NCBI GenBank assembly: GCA_963972105.1
Contig: CAXAVH010000005.1
Coordinates: forward strand, 1 to 43,043
DNA length: 43,043 nucleotides
Direction of reading: 5' to 3'
Origin: NZQO01 sp002693605
Lineage (GTDB): Bacteria > Bacteroidota > Bacteroidia > Flavobacteriales > Flavobacteriaceae
Shown here: positions 8,541 to 17,398 of the stretch, piece after piece
Numbering within the stretch: the stretch's first letter is position 1
Layout: the number at the start of each line of letters is the position of its first letter
Made by a program: the position numbers and the translations under genes
The notes under the pieces: model-generated
Seen by the model: the letters and a program-made list of their open reading frames with translations, nothing else
What the model was told of the DNA's origin: nothing
The model's database searches: none

Positions 8541-10322
8541 ATGACTCACCCGAAACGACTATTTGACTTTCCATATTATCAATTAGAAAAATATCCACAA
8601 GAACGTGCCCTGGTTACAAAGTATAACGGCAGTTGGATATCTACCTCCACGCAGGAATACATTGACAAGGCAAATGCCCTAAGTCGCGCGCTCATACAAA
8701 TGGGCGTTCAGCCTAATGACAAGGTGGCCATTATCTCAATGACAAACCGTACCGAGTGGAATATCTGCGATATCGGCATTATGCAGACCGGGGCGCAAGA
8801 TGTACCTATTTACCCTACCATTTCAGAAGATGAGTACGAATATGTTTTAAATCACAGTGAATCTAAGTTTTGCTTTGTTTCCTGCAAGGAAGTATACGAT
8901 AAGCTGATGGCTATAAAGGCCAATGTGCCCTCGTTGCAGGAAGTTTACACCTTTGATGAGATAGACGGTGCCAAGAATTGGGATGAGGTGCTGGAAAAAG
9001 GCAAGAACGCAGACAATCAGAATGAAGTTGAAAAACGGAAAGATGCCATTGGCGAAGACGATCTCGCAACCCTGATATACACTTCGGGAACCACGGGACG
9101 CCCCAAGGGCGTAATGCTCTCGCACAAGAATATTGCCACGAATGCAATGTATAGCTCAGAACGACTGCCAATAGACCCGGGCAAGTCTACCGCCCTAAGT
9201 TTTCTTCCGGTGTGCCATATCTATGAGCGAATGCTACAGTATATGTACCAATATTGCGGTGTGGAAATCCACTTTGCCGAAAGCCTCGAGACCATTAGCG
9301 ATAACCTGAAGGAAGTTCAGCCCGAGGTAATGAGCGCCGTACCGCGATTGCTGGAAAAGGTATACGATAAAATTTACGCTAAGGGTGCAGACCTTACCGG
9401 CGTAAAAAAGAAATTGTTCTTCTGGGCCATTGAGCTCGGCCTCGAATATGAGCCTTATGGCCAAAATGGGTGGTGGTACGAGACCAAGCTGAAATTGGCC
9501 CGAAAGCTAATTTTCAGCAAATGGCAAGAAGCATTGGGCGGCAATCTCAAGGCCATTGCCTCCGGAAGCGCCGCCCTGCAGCCGCGTTTGGCCCGGGTAT
9601 TCAACGCTGCGGCCATTCCGGTAATGGAGGGTTACGGGTTAACCGAAACATCTCCAGTGGTTTCCGTAAATGATATGCGCCAGGGCGGATTCAAGATCGG
9701 GACCGTAGGAAAGCCCATTCGAGATACAGAAGTGAAGATTGCAGACGATGGCGAAATCTTGGTCAAAGGCCCGCAGGTTATGTGCGGCTACTACAAGGAC
9801 CGCGAAAAAACCGATGAAGTTTTGAAGGACGGCTTCTTCCATACCGGTGATATTGGAGAGATAGACTCGGAAGGGTTTCTTAAAATTACCGACCGTAAAA
9901 AGGAAATGTTCAAGACCAGCGGTGGTAAGTACGTAGCGCCACAGCTTATCGAGAACGTGATGAAGCAATCGCGCTTCATCGAGCAAATTATGGTAGTTGG
10001 TGAAGGCGAAAAAATGCCGGCCGCGCTTATTCAGCCCGATTTTGAATTTGTACGGGAGTGGGGCTCCAAGAAAGGGCGCGACCTACCAAGCGATCCCGAC
10101 GAAATGATAACCGATGAAACCCTTATAAAGCGCATCCAGAAGGAAATCGACTTTTACAATGAGCGCTTCGGAAAATGGGAAAAAATTAAAAGATTCGAGC
10201 TTACCCCAGACGTATGGGGTATTGAAAGCGGCCATCTTACGCCCACCATGAAAATGAAGCGAAAAATTATCAAGGAAAAGTACCTTGACCTCTATAACCG
10301 CATCTACGACCACAAAGCGTAA
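8541..10322 (+). CDS. Long-chain acyl-CoA synthetase (AMP-binding)
   Basis: This 593-residue ANL-superfamily enzyme activates fatty acids to acyl-CoA via an acyl-AMP at the cytoplasmic face of the membrane. The P-loop-like motif TLIYTSGTTGRPKG is at ~177-190, the YGLTETSP motif at ~365-372, GFFHTGDIG at ~431-439 and the hinge DRKKEMFKTSGGK at ~451-463. The length and the KTSGGKYVAPQ hinge fit the long-chain FadD15/FAA-like group, not short-chain acetyl-CoA synthetase. It lies just upstream of a MarR regulator and a beta-oxidation operon but is separated from them by an intrinsic terminator, so it is a separate transcript with a related task. Chain-length preference cannot be read from sequence. 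Confidence 0.93.
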   Translation: MTHPKRLFDFPYYQLEKYPQERALVTKYNGSWISTSTQEYIDKANALSRALIQMGVQPNDKVAIISMTNRTEWNICDIGIMQTGAQDVPIYPTISEDEYEYVLNHSESKFCFVSCKEVYDKLMAIKANVPSLQEVYTFDEIDGAKNWDEVLEKGKNADNQNEVEKRKDAIGEDDLATLIYTSGTTGRPKGVMLSHKNIATNAMYSSERLPIDPGKSTALSFLPVCHIYERMLQYMYQYCGVEIHFAESLETISDNLKEVQPEVMSAVPRLLEKVYDKIYAKGADLTGVKKKLFFWAIELGLEYEPYGQNGWWYETKLKLARKLIFSKWQEALGGNLKAIASGSAALQPRLARVFNAAAIPVMEGYGLTETSPVVSVNDMRQGGFKIGTVGKPIRDTEVKIADDGEILVKGPQVMCGYYKDREKTDEVLKDGFFHTGDIGEIDSEGFLKITDRKKEMFKTSGGKYVAPQLIENVMKQSRFIEQIMVVGEGEKMPAALIQPDFEFVREWGSKKGRDLPSDPDEMITDETLIKRIQKEIDFYNERFGKWEKIKRFELTPDVWGIESGHLTPTMKMKRKIIKEKYLDLYNRIYDHKA

Positions 10323-10334
10323 CCGCTAAAAACC

Positions 10335-10364
10335 AAGGGCCTTAACATTTTAAGGCCCTTTTTT
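10335..10364 (+). terminator. Intrinsic terminator after the acyl-CoA synthetase gene
   Basis: Arms AAGGGCCTTA and TAAGGCCCTT around a short loop, followed by a T run. It lies 12 bases after the stop and directly before the MarR promoter region. Confidence 0.9.
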
Positions 10365-10380
10365 AATATATTTTTTTGCT

Positions 10381-10406
10381 AATTTATTATGCGTGCATAG
10401 TAAATT
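10381..10406. promoter_or_regulatory. 26-bp palindromic operator, probable MarR site
   Basis: The left arm is AATTTA-T-TATGC and the right arm GCATA-G-TAAATT, around a central GT. Eleven of twelve arm positions pair; only the T/G at 10387/10400 does not. It ends 4 bases before the -7 box of the marR-fad operon, covering the -33 region, where a repressor would block polymerase. MarR-family dimers typically bind palindromes of this size next to their own gene. Binding by the adjacent MarR is inference. Confidence 0.7.
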
Positions 10407-10410
10407 TTCC

Positions 10411-10418
10411 TATCTTTG
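10411..10418 (+). promoter_or_regulatory. -7 box of the marR-fadNAE-like operon
   Basis: TATCTTTG is an exact TAnnTTTG match, placed 26 bases before the proposed TTG start of marR and directly after the 26-bp palindrome. No clear TTG -33 box is seen; that region is occupied by the palindrome. Confidence 0.7.
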
Positions 10419-10444
10419 AGAGTCCTGAAATAAATTTTAGATTC

Positions 10445-10897
10445 TTGAAAGAAAAAACAATCGATTATATACTGCGCTCTACTTGGATGGGGGTGCAGAA
10501 GATGTACAACGAGGAAGCCGGCAAGAAAGACAGCACGATGGCCACGGGCTTTGCCCTTGTAAGCATCGACCCCGAAGAGGGAACCCCCTCAACGGCGTTG
10601 GGCCCAAAAATGGGAATGGAGGCCACTAGCCTCTCCCGAACGCTCAAGGCGATGGAAGCGAAAGGGCTAATTGAGCGCAAGCCAAATCCGCAGGACGGTC
10701 GCGGCGTGCTCATCCACTTAACCCCCTTTGGAAAGGAGATGCGGGAGTTTTCAAAGAACGTCGTACTGCAGTTTGACGAGGCCGTGCGCGAGCACGTTTC
10801 CGAAGAAGAATTGCACACCTTTAAAAAAGTGGCCAACACGATTTTAGAACTTATCAATTCAAAAAAAATATATACCACACAGAAAAATTCAGCATAA
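10445..10897 (+). CDS. MarR-family transcriptional regulator of the beta-oxidation operon
   Basis: This is a winged-helix regulator of 150 residues, starting at a TTG (reads LKEKTIDYIL). A longer upstream frame exists but would begin before the -7 box and run through the palindrome, so it cannot be translated from this promoter. The recognition helix is in EATSLSRTLKAMEAKGL and the wing in NPQDGRGVLIHLT, with the Asp-x-Arg typical of MarR wings. The stop is one base before the ATG of the FadN-like gene, so it is the first gene of the operon. By position it should sense a fatty acyl-CoA or related ligand and repress or autoregulate the operon. Family and position are clear; ligand and sign of regulation are inferred. 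The TTG start is likely but not proven. Confidence 0.88.
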   Translation: MKEKTIDYILRSTWMGVQKMYNEEAGKKDSTMATGFALVSIDPEEGTPSTALGPKMGMEATSLSRTLKAMEAKGLIERKPNPQDGRGVLIHLTPFGKEMREFSKNVVLQFDEAVREHVSEEELHTFKKVANTILELINSKKIYTTQKNSA

Positions 10898-10898
10898 C

Positions 10899-13307
10899 AT
10901 GTCTAAGAGAAGAATAAATAAAGTAGCCGTTGTAGGTTCCGGGATTATGGGAAGCGGCATTGCCTGCCATTTCGCCAACATTGGCGTGGAGGTACTGCTG
11001 CTCGACATCGTACCGCGAGAGCTTACCGAAAGGGAGAAGAAACAGGGCCTGACCCTGGAGGACGATCAGGTACGAAATCGCATTGTGAACCAATCGTTGC
11101 AGGATGCCATCAAGTCGAAACCGGCACCGCTGTATCACAGGGATTTCAGGAGGCGCATTACTACCGGAAACTTAGAGGACGATATCAAGAAGGTGAAAAA
11201 TGTAGACTGGATCATCGAGGTGGTGGTCGAGCGCTTGGACATCAAAAAACAGGTTTTTGAGAAACTCGAGAAGCACCGTAAGGAAGGCACCCTCATAACC
11301 TCGAACACTTCGGGAATACCCATTCACCAAATGAGCGATGGCCGTAGCGACGATTTTCAGAAACACTTCTGCGGAACGCACTTTTTCAACCCGCCGCGCT
11401 ACCTCGAACTTTTCGAGATTATACCGGGACCAAAGACAGACCCGGAAATTCTTGAATTCCTGAACGAATACGGCGAGAAGTTCCTCGGAAAAACCGCCAT
11501 TGTTGCCAAGGATACCCCGGCGTTTATTGGTAACCGAATCGGTATTTTCGGAATACAGAGCCTATTCCACCAGGTAAAGGAAATGGGGCTAAGCGTAGAG
11601 GAAGTGGATAAACTGACGGGGCCGGTTATTGGCCGACCCAAGAGCGCGACCTTCCGTACGGTTGACGTGGTGGGGCTTGACACCCTAGTGCACGTTGCCA
11701 ACGGAATCCACAAAAACGTGCCGGACGACGAGGAGCACGATATTTTTGAACTTCCCAATTTTATCGACACCATGATGCAGAAGGAGTGGTTGGGAAGCAA
11801 GAGCGGGCAAGGTTTTTACAAAAAAGTAAAGGATGAGAAGGGAAATTCTGAAATCCTGTCGCTCGATCTTGAAACCTTGGAGTACCGAGGAAAACAGAGC
11901 ACCAATTTCGATACGTTGGGAAAAACAAAGAGTATCGACAATGTTGCCGATCGTTTTGAGGTCTTGGTAAACGGAGACGATAAGGCAGGCGAATTTTACC
12001 GAAAGAACTTTGGTGCTCTCTTTGCCTACGTCTCTAAGCGTATTCCTGAAATTACCGACGAGCTCTATAAAATTGACGCCGCTATGCGCGCCGGTTTTGG
12101 CTGGGAGCATGGGCCATTCGAGATCTGGGACGCGATAGGCGTTAAGAAGGGAATAGAACTTATCGAGGAATTGGACAAGCAACCCGCCCAGTGGGTTCGC
12201 GATATGCTGGATAGCGGGGTTGACAACTTCTACGATGTTCGTGAAGGAAATACCTATTACTACGGAATTCCAGAGAAAACCCACGTTAAGATTCCGGGCC
12301 AAGAAAGCTATATCCTGTTGGACAATATTCGCGAAAGCAAGGAAGTTTGGAAAAACAGCGGCGTAGTAGTCGAAGACCTCGGCGACGGCATTTTAAATGT
12401 AGAGTTCCGAAGCAAAATGAACAGTATTGGCGGTGATGTGCTTACGGGCATTAACAAGGCCATAGACCTTGCCGAGACCAGTTACGATGGCTTGGTGATC
12501 TCCAATGAGGGTAAGAATTTCTCGGTAGGTGCCAACGTAGGGATGATCTTTATGATGGCGGTTGAGCAGGAATATGACGAGTTGAATGCCGCCGTAAAGT
12601 ATTTTCAGGACACCTGCATGCGCGTTCGCTACTCGTCCATTCCAGTAGTCGTAGCCCCCCACGGTATGACCCTGGGCGGTGGCTGCGAAATGGTATTGCA
12701 CGCAGATCGCGTGGTGGCATCGGCAGAGAGCTATATTGGTCTTGTAGAGTTTGGCGTTGGGGTAATTCCCGGCGGCGGCGGGAGCAAGGAGATGACGGTA
12801 CGGGCACAGGATGAATTCAACGAGGGCGATGTGGAGATGAACATCTTGCGCGAGCATTTTCTTACCATCGGTATGGCAAAGGTTTCCACCTCGGCCTACG
12901 AAGCGTTCGATACCAATATTTTAAAGCACGGCAAGGACATCATTATCGTCAATAAAAATAGGCGAATCGCCGCGGCGAAATCGATTGCCAAAATGATGGC
13001 CGAGCAAGGGTATACCAAACCAATTGAACGTACCGACATTAAAGTTCTCGGTAGACAGGCACTGGGCCCGTTTTTAGTGGGTACCGACCAAATGTATGCC
13101 GGAAACTACATTAGCGAGCACGACAAGAAAATTGCCAACAAGTTGGCGTACGTCATGTCTGGTGGCGATTTGAGCGAGCCACAGCAGGTAAGTGAGCGTT
13201 ATCTTCTCGACTTAGAGCGCGAGGCCTTCCTAAGTCTTTGCGGTGAGCGTAAGACCTTGGAGCGCCTTCAGCATATGATTCAGAAGAACAAGCCACTTCG
13301 AAATTAA
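10899..13307 (+). CDS. fadN: 3-hydroxyacyl-CoA dehydrogenase / enoyl-CoA hydratase (FadN-like)
   Basis: This bifunctional 802-residue enzyme hydrates 2-enoyl-CoA and oxidises 3-hydroxyacyl-CoA in cytoplasmic beta-oxidation. The dehydrogenase comes first: NAD-binding GSGIMG (G13, G15, G18) and catalytic His161 in THFFNP. The hydratase is C-terminal: oxyanion-type GANVG, Glu597 in GGGCEM and Glu617 in GLVEFGVG, spaced 20 apart like the two catalytic Glu of rat enoyl-CoA hydratase. This order is the reverse of E. coli FadB/FadJ and matches Bacillus subtilis FadN (~789 residues). It is followed after 53 bases by a thiolase and then an acyl-CoA dehydrogenase, the same order as Bacillus fadN-fadA-fadE. 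Identity is secure; the symbol is by analogy. Confidence 0.93.
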   Translation: MSKRRINKVAVVGSGIMGSGIACHFANIGVEVLLLDIVPRELTEREKKQGLTLEDDQVRNRIVNQSLQDAIKSKPAPLYHRDFRRRITTGNLEDDIKKVKNVDWIIEVVVERLDIKKQVFEKLEKHRKEGTLITSNTSGIPIHQMSDGRSDDFQKHFCGTHFFNPPRYLELFEIIPGPKTDPEILEFLNEYGEKFLGKTAIVAKDTPAFIGNRIGIFGIQSLFHQVKEMGLSVEEVDKLTGPVIGRPKSATFRTVDVVGLDTLVHVANGIHKNVPDDEEHDIFELPNFIDTMMQKEWLGSKSGQGFYKKVKDEKGNSEILSLDLETLEYRGKQSTNFDTLGKTKSIDNVADRFEVLVNGDDKAGEFYRKNFGALFAYVSKRIPEITDELYKIDAAMRAGFGWEHGPFEIWDAIGVKKGIELIEELDKQPAQWVRDMLDSGVDNFYDVREGNTYYYGIPEKTHVKIPGQESYILLDNIRESKEVWKNSGVVVEDLGDGILNVEFRSKMNSIGGDVLTGINKAIDLAETSYDGLVISNEGKNFSVGANVGMIFMMAVEQEYDELNAAVKYFQDTCMRVRYSSIPVVVAPHGMTLGGGCEMVLHADRVVASAESYIGLVEFGVGVIPGGGGSKEMTVRAQDEFNEGDVEMNILREHFLTIGMAKVSTSAYEAFDTNILKHGKDIIIVNKNRRIAAAKSIAKMMAEQGYTKPIERTDIKVLGRQALGPFLVGTDQMYAGNYISEHDKKIANKLAYVMSGGDLSEPQQVSERYLLDLEREAFLSLCGERKTLERLQHMIQKNKPLRN

Positions 13308-13360
13308 GGGGGCGATAAACGCTTCGGAAAAAAGAAAATTTCAGTTTAAAGATAAAGACA

Positions 13361-14551
13361 ATGAAAACAGCATATATCGTAAAAGCATATAGAACAGCCG
13401 TGGGCAAGGCCCCGCGGGGATTGTTCCGTTTTAAGCGTCCAGACGAACTAGCGGCAGAGACCATCCAGTATATGATGGATAAGCTGCCCGAACTCGACAA
13501 AAAGCGAATTGACGACGTAATCGTGGGCAACGCCATGCCAGAGGCCGAACAAGGATTAAATATGGCGCGGCTCATCTCGCTAATGGGCCTAAAGATTGAA
13601 GATGTACCCGGCGTAACCGTAAACCGATACTGCGCCTCGGGCATTGAGACCATAGCTATGGCAACCGCCAAGATACAGAGCGGGATGGCAGATTGCATCA
13701 TTGCGGGAGGTGCAGAGAGCATGAGCTATATCCCAATGGGCGGGTACAAGCCCGTGCCAGACTACAAGCTGGCCCAACAGGGCAACGAGGACTACTATTG
13801 GGGAATGGGCCTCACGGCCGAGGCCGTGGCAAATGAGTACGATGTTTCTCGCGAGGACCAGGACGAGTTTGCCTTCCATAGCCATCAAAAAGCACTGAGG
13901 GCCCAAGAGGAAAACCGCTTTCAAGAGCAGATCGTTCCCATAGAGGTTTCAGAAACCTACGTAAACGAAAAGGGAAAGAAAGATACCCGAACGTATACGG
14001 TCACTAAAGATGAGGGTCCCCGTAAGGGAACCAATCTAGATGCCCTCGCAGGTCTTAGGCCCGTCTTTGCCGAAGGCGGAAGCGTTACCGCAGGAAACTC
14101 GTCGCAAATGAGCGACGGTGCGGCCTTTGTAATGGTAATGAGCGAAAAAGTGGTAAAAGAGCTAAACCTGGAGCCCGTAGCGAGGTTAGTAAACTACGCC
14201 GCGGTTGGCGTAGAACCGCGTATCATGGGTATTGCCCCTATAAAGGCAATTCCGAAGGCACTGGCGCAAGCCGGCCTAAAACAGGACCAAATTGAACTAG
14301 TTGAATTGAACGAGGCATTTGCCTCACAGTCGTTAGCGGTAATACGAAAACTGAACCTCAACAAGGAAATCGTTAACGTAAATGGTGGCGCTATTGCCCT
14401 GGGGCATCCGCTGGGGTGCACGGGCGCAAAATTATCGGTACAGTTGTTCGATGAAATGCGGAAGCGCGATATGAAGGGCAAATACGGCATGGTAACTATG
14501 TGCGTGGGCACAGGACAAGGTGCCGCCGGAATTTATGAATTTTTAAATTAG
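13361..14551 (+). CDS. fadA: Acetyl-CoA C-acyltransferase (3-ketoacyl-CoA thiolase)
   Basis: This thiolase of 396 residues cleaves 3-ketoacyl-CoA with CoA to release acetyl-CoA, the last step of each beta-oxidation turn. The acyl-accepting Cys91 is in VNRYCASG, His349 in GGAIALGHPLGCTG, and the second active-site Cys381 in MCVGTGQG. NEAFA, also conserved, is present. The length matches Bacillus FadA (391). The gene lies second in the fad operon, 53 bases after fadN and 18 before the acyl-CoA dehydrogenase. A biosynthetic acetoacetyl-CoA thiolase has similar motifs, but the context favours the degradative role. Confidence 0.94.
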   Translation: MKTAYIVKAYRTAVGKAPRGLFRFKRPDELAAETIQYMMDKLPELDKKRIDDVIVGNAMPEAEQGLNMARLISLMGLKIEDVPGVTVNRYCASGIETIAMATAKIQSGMADCIIAGGAESMSYIPMGGYKPVPDYKLAQQGNEDYYWGMGLTAEAVANEYDVSREDQDEFAFHSHQKALRAQEENRFQEQIVPIEVSETYVNEKGKKDTRTYTVTKDEGPRKGTNLDALAGLRPVFAEGGSVTAGNSSQMSDGAAFVMVMSEKVVKELNLEPVARLVNYAAVGVEPRIMGIAPIKAIPKALAQAGLKQDQIELVELNEAFASQSLAVIRKLNLNKEIVNVNGGAIALGHPLGCTGAKLSVQLFDEMRKRDMKGKYGMVTMCVGTGQGAAGIYEFLN

Positions 14552-14569
14552 AAAAAACTATTAGCAATT

Positions 14570-16375
14570 ATGGCATCTGAAATGACAAACAAAGACCTAC
14601 TGCGTGGCGGACAATTCCTGGTAAAGGAAACCGCCGCTGAAGATATATTTACCCCAGAAGATTTTTCCGAGGAACAGAAAATGATGCGCGATTCGGTTAA
14701 GGAATTCGTAGATCGCGAAATCTGGCCAAAGAAAGAGGAATTTGAAAAGAAAAACTACGCCCTCACCGAGGAAATCATGCGCAAGGCAGGCGAGATGGGC
14801 CTATTGGGCGTTGCCGTTCCCGAAGCCTATGACGGGCTTGGAATGGGCTTTGTAACTACCATGCTCGTTTGCGACTATATTTCTGGCGCTACCGGCTCGG
14901 TTGCTACTGCCTTTGGCGCGCACACTGGGATTGGCACGATGCCGATTACACTATACGGTACAGAGGAACAAAAGAAAAAATATGTTCCGAAGCTCGCCAC
15001 GGGCGAATGGTTTGGGGCCTATTGCCTTACCGAGCCGGGCGCGGGGAGTGACGCAAATAGCGGGAAAACGAAGGCTGAACTATCCGAAGACGGTACGCAT
15101 TACAAGATAAACGGACAAAAAATGTGGATCTCCAATGCAGGCTTTGCAGACGTGTTTATCGTCTTTGCTCGAATTGAGGACGACAAGTACATAACCGGAT
15201 TTATTGTTGAAAACGATGCTGAAAACGGCATCACTTTCGGGGAAGAGGAAAAGAAATTAGGAATCCACTCCTCCTCCACCCGACAGGTCTTTTTCAATGA
15301 TACCAAAGTTCCCGTTGAAAATATGCTCGCCGGGCGTGGCGAAGGTTTCAAGATCGCGATGAATGCCCTAAACGTGGGCCGCATCAAGCTTGCAGCCGCA
15401 AGTTTGGATGCGCAGCGCAGGGTAATAGACCAAGCGGTAAAATATGCCAACGACCGCGTTCAGTTTAAGACCCCTATCGCCAAGTTTGGGGCGATAAAAT
15501 CGAAATTGGCCGAGATGGCTACCTCTGCCTTTGCGGGCGAAAGTGCCACCTACCGGGCCGGGAAAAACATAGAAGACCGTATTTCATTGCGAATGGAAGC
15601 TGGCAACAGTCACCAGGAAGCCGAGTTGAAGAGCGTTGAGGAATACGCCATCGAGTGCTCCATCTTAAAGGTGGCGGTTTCCGAAGATATACAGAACTGT
15701 AGCGATGAGGGAATACAGATTTTCGGTGGAATGGGCTTTAGTGCGGACACCCCAATGGAATCGGCTTGGCGCGATGCGCGAATTGCCAGGATTTACGAGG
15801 GCACTAACGAGATTAACAGAATGCTCGCCGTAGGGATGCTGGTTAAGAAAGCGATGAAGGGACACGTAGACCTGCTTGGCCCGGCCCAGGCAGTGGGCGA
15901 GGAATTGATGGGAATACCGTCGTTCGATACACCAGACTATTCAGAATTGCTCTCGGAAGAGAAAGAAATGGTTTCCAAGCTGAAGAAAGTGTTCCTGATG
16001 GTGGCAGGAAGCGCCGTGAAAAAGTACGGTCAGGACCTCGAGGAACACCAGCAACTATTGTTGGCGGCAGCCGATATTCTCATAGAAATCTACATGGCCG
16101 AGAGTGCGATTTTGCGCGCCGAGAAGAACCACGACCGAAACGTGGGCGATGCCGAATACCAAGTAGCCATGGCCCAACTTTATCTTTACCACGCGGTAGA
16201 AAAGGTAAACCAAATGGGCAAGGAAGCAATTGTAAGCTTTGCCGAAGGCGATGAGCAACGCGCTATGCTTATGGGCCTAAAGCGCTGGACGAAATATCAA
16301 AATTTCCCCAACGTGGTGCAGCTACGTAATAAAATAGCCGAGCACATGACTGCGGAAAACACCTATCCCTTTTAA
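14570..16375 (+). CDS. fadE: Acyl-CoA dehydrogenase (FadE-like)
   Basis: This 601-residue FAD enzyme introduces the trans-2 double bond, the first oxidative step of beta-oxidation, passing electrons to ETF. FAD and substrate motifs are YCLTEPGAGSDAN and KMWISNAGFAD, and the catalytic base is Glu410 in RIYEGTNEINR. The extra ~200 C-terminal residues beyond a 380-residue short or medium-chain enzyme resemble the VLCAD/Bacillus FadE (594) type, which favours long chains. It is the last gene of the operon; a hairpin with a T run follows. No etfAB genes are in the window, so the electron acceptor is encoded elsewhere. Confidence 0.94.
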   Translation: MASEMTNKDLLRGGQFLVKETAAEDIFTPEDFSEEQKMMRDSVKEFVDREIWPKKEEFEKKNYALTEEIMRKAGEMGLLGVAVPEAYDGLGMGFVTTMLVCDYISGATGSVATAFGAHTGIGTMPITLYGTEEQKKKYVPKLATGEWFGAYCLTEPGAGSDANSGKTKAELSEDGTHYKINGQKMWISNAGFADVFIVFARIEDDKYITGFIVENDAENGITFGEEEKKLGIHSSSTRQVFFNDTKVPVENMLAGRGEGFKIAMNALNVGRIKLAAASLDAQRRVIDQAVKYANDRVQFKTPIAKFGAIKSKLAEMATSAFAGESATYRAGKNIEDRISLRMEAGNSHQEAELKSVEEYAIECSILKVAVSEDIQNCSDEGIQIFGGMGFSADTPMESAWRDARIARIYEGTNEINRMLAVGMLVKKAMKGHVDLLGPAQAVGEELMGIPSFDTPDYSELLSEEKEMVSKLKKVFLMVAGSAVKKYGQDLEEHQQLLLAAADILIEIYMAESAILRAEKNHDRNVGDAEYQVAMAQLYLYHAVEKVNQMGKEAIVSFAEGDEQRAMLMGLKRWTKYQNFPNVVQLRNKIAEHMTAENTYPF

Positions 16376-16397
16376 AAGGATTTCAGTATTCCATCAT

Positions 16398-16432
16398 AAA
16401 GCCCATAGAATTTCATTCTGTGGGCTTTTTTT
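16398..16432 (+). terminator. Intrinsic terminator of the fad operon
   Basis: Arms AAAGCCCATAGAA and TTCTGTGGGCTTT pair with one T-G wobble around a short loop, followed by a T run. It starts 23 bases after the fadE stop. Confidence 0.9.
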
Positions 16433-16478
16433 ATAATGGTGGTTCAATCTTTGTTATCTTTCGGCAAAAGAATTATCT

Positions 16479-17348
16479 ATGAGAAGTTGCCTTTGTTTTC
16501 TTTTTTGTTTGTCGCTGTTCCCGGTTATCGCGCAGCCCAATACCGAAATTTACCTTTTGGATAGTACACCCACTGAGGATGGTTTCTCGACTTCAAATTT
16601 CAGAAATATATCCAACAACCCCGGTTATGACAATCAGCCGTATTTTACTGATAATAATCAACTCTTGTTTGCAAAGACGCGGAACGGACAAACCGACATC
16701 GCGTTGTACAACTTACGAACCGGAAGTACCAACTGGCAGAACAGCACGCCCCAAGGCGGTGAGTATTCGCCAAGGCCGATTCCCGGTTCGGGCGGTGTTG
16801 CGGCCGTTCGCTTGGATACAACCGGATTGCAACGATTGTACGCATTCGATACTGCGTCTAATACCGATTCGGTGTTGGTAGCGGACCTTCAAGTAGCCTA
16901 TTTTACCTTTGTTGGAGAATCACTACTCTTGGCTTCGGTATTGGGCGACGATGGGCTTCACTTGGTGACATCAAATCTCGGAACGCGAAAAACCGACACC
17001 CTGCTAACCAATGCCGGTAGGTCAATCCATGCCATGCCCAACGGAGCCACTGCAAGTTATACCTATATAAACGAACAGGGAAACCACGACATCTACCAGT
17101 TCGATTTCAAGACGGGTGAGAGCTATTTTGTTGCGCAGCTGCCCATAGGCGTACAAGACCATATTTGGCTAAATGAGACCACGTTGCTAATTGGCAGTGG
17201 GGCTAAGCTGTTTAGCTATGATCTCTTCGGAAATGGGAAGTGGATTGAGGTAGCCGATTTGTCTGACAATGGAATAACCGATATTTCGCGACTCGCGATT
17301 TCGCCAAATGGACGTCACTTGGCACTGGTGGCCAATCCGCAGTCATAG
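16479..17348 (+). CDS. Secreted TolB/PD40-like beta-propeller protein
   Basis: The 289-residue protein has a signal peptide (MRSCLCFLFCLSLFPVIAQ), so it should reach the periplasm or beyond. The rest shows TolB/WD40-like repeats: NQPYFTDNNQLLFAKTRNGQTDIALYNL, then blocks with YSPRPIPGSGG and LAISPNGRHLALV, spaced as propeller blades. No catalytic residue set is visible. It is followed after 50 bases by a secreted M28 peptidase and then a secreted M1 peptidase, so a role in peptide handling is possible but unproven. A near-consensus TATCTTTC at 16455-16462 may be its -7 box. At ~270 mature residues only five or six blades fit. Confidence 0.82.
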   Translation: MRSCLCFLFCLSLFPVIAQPNTEIYLLDSTPTEDGFSTSNFRNISNNPGYDNQPYFTDNNQLLFAKTRNGQTDIALYNLRTGSTNWQNSTPQGGEYSPRPIPGSGGVAAVRLDTTGLQRLYAFDTASNTDSVLVADLQVAYFTFVGESLLLASVLGDDGLHLVTSNLGTRKTDTLLTNAGRSIHAMPNGATASYTYINEQGNHDIYQFDFKTGESYFVAQLPIGVQDHIWLNETTLLIGSGAKLFSYDLFGNGKWIEVADLSDNGITDISRLAISPNGRHLALVANPQS

Positions 17349-17398
17349 CGCCCAAAAACGAATATTTTTTCAGTATTTTTAAAAAATTAATTTTTCCT

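Noticed and set aside
10376..10444. Upstream extension of the marR frame
   Set aside because: It would cover the palindrome and -7 box; the TTG at 10445 starts the MarR-type sequence directly.
11685..12302. 205-codon minus-strand frame within fadN
   Set aside because: Antisense to a conserved enzyme with both active sites present; no domain seen.
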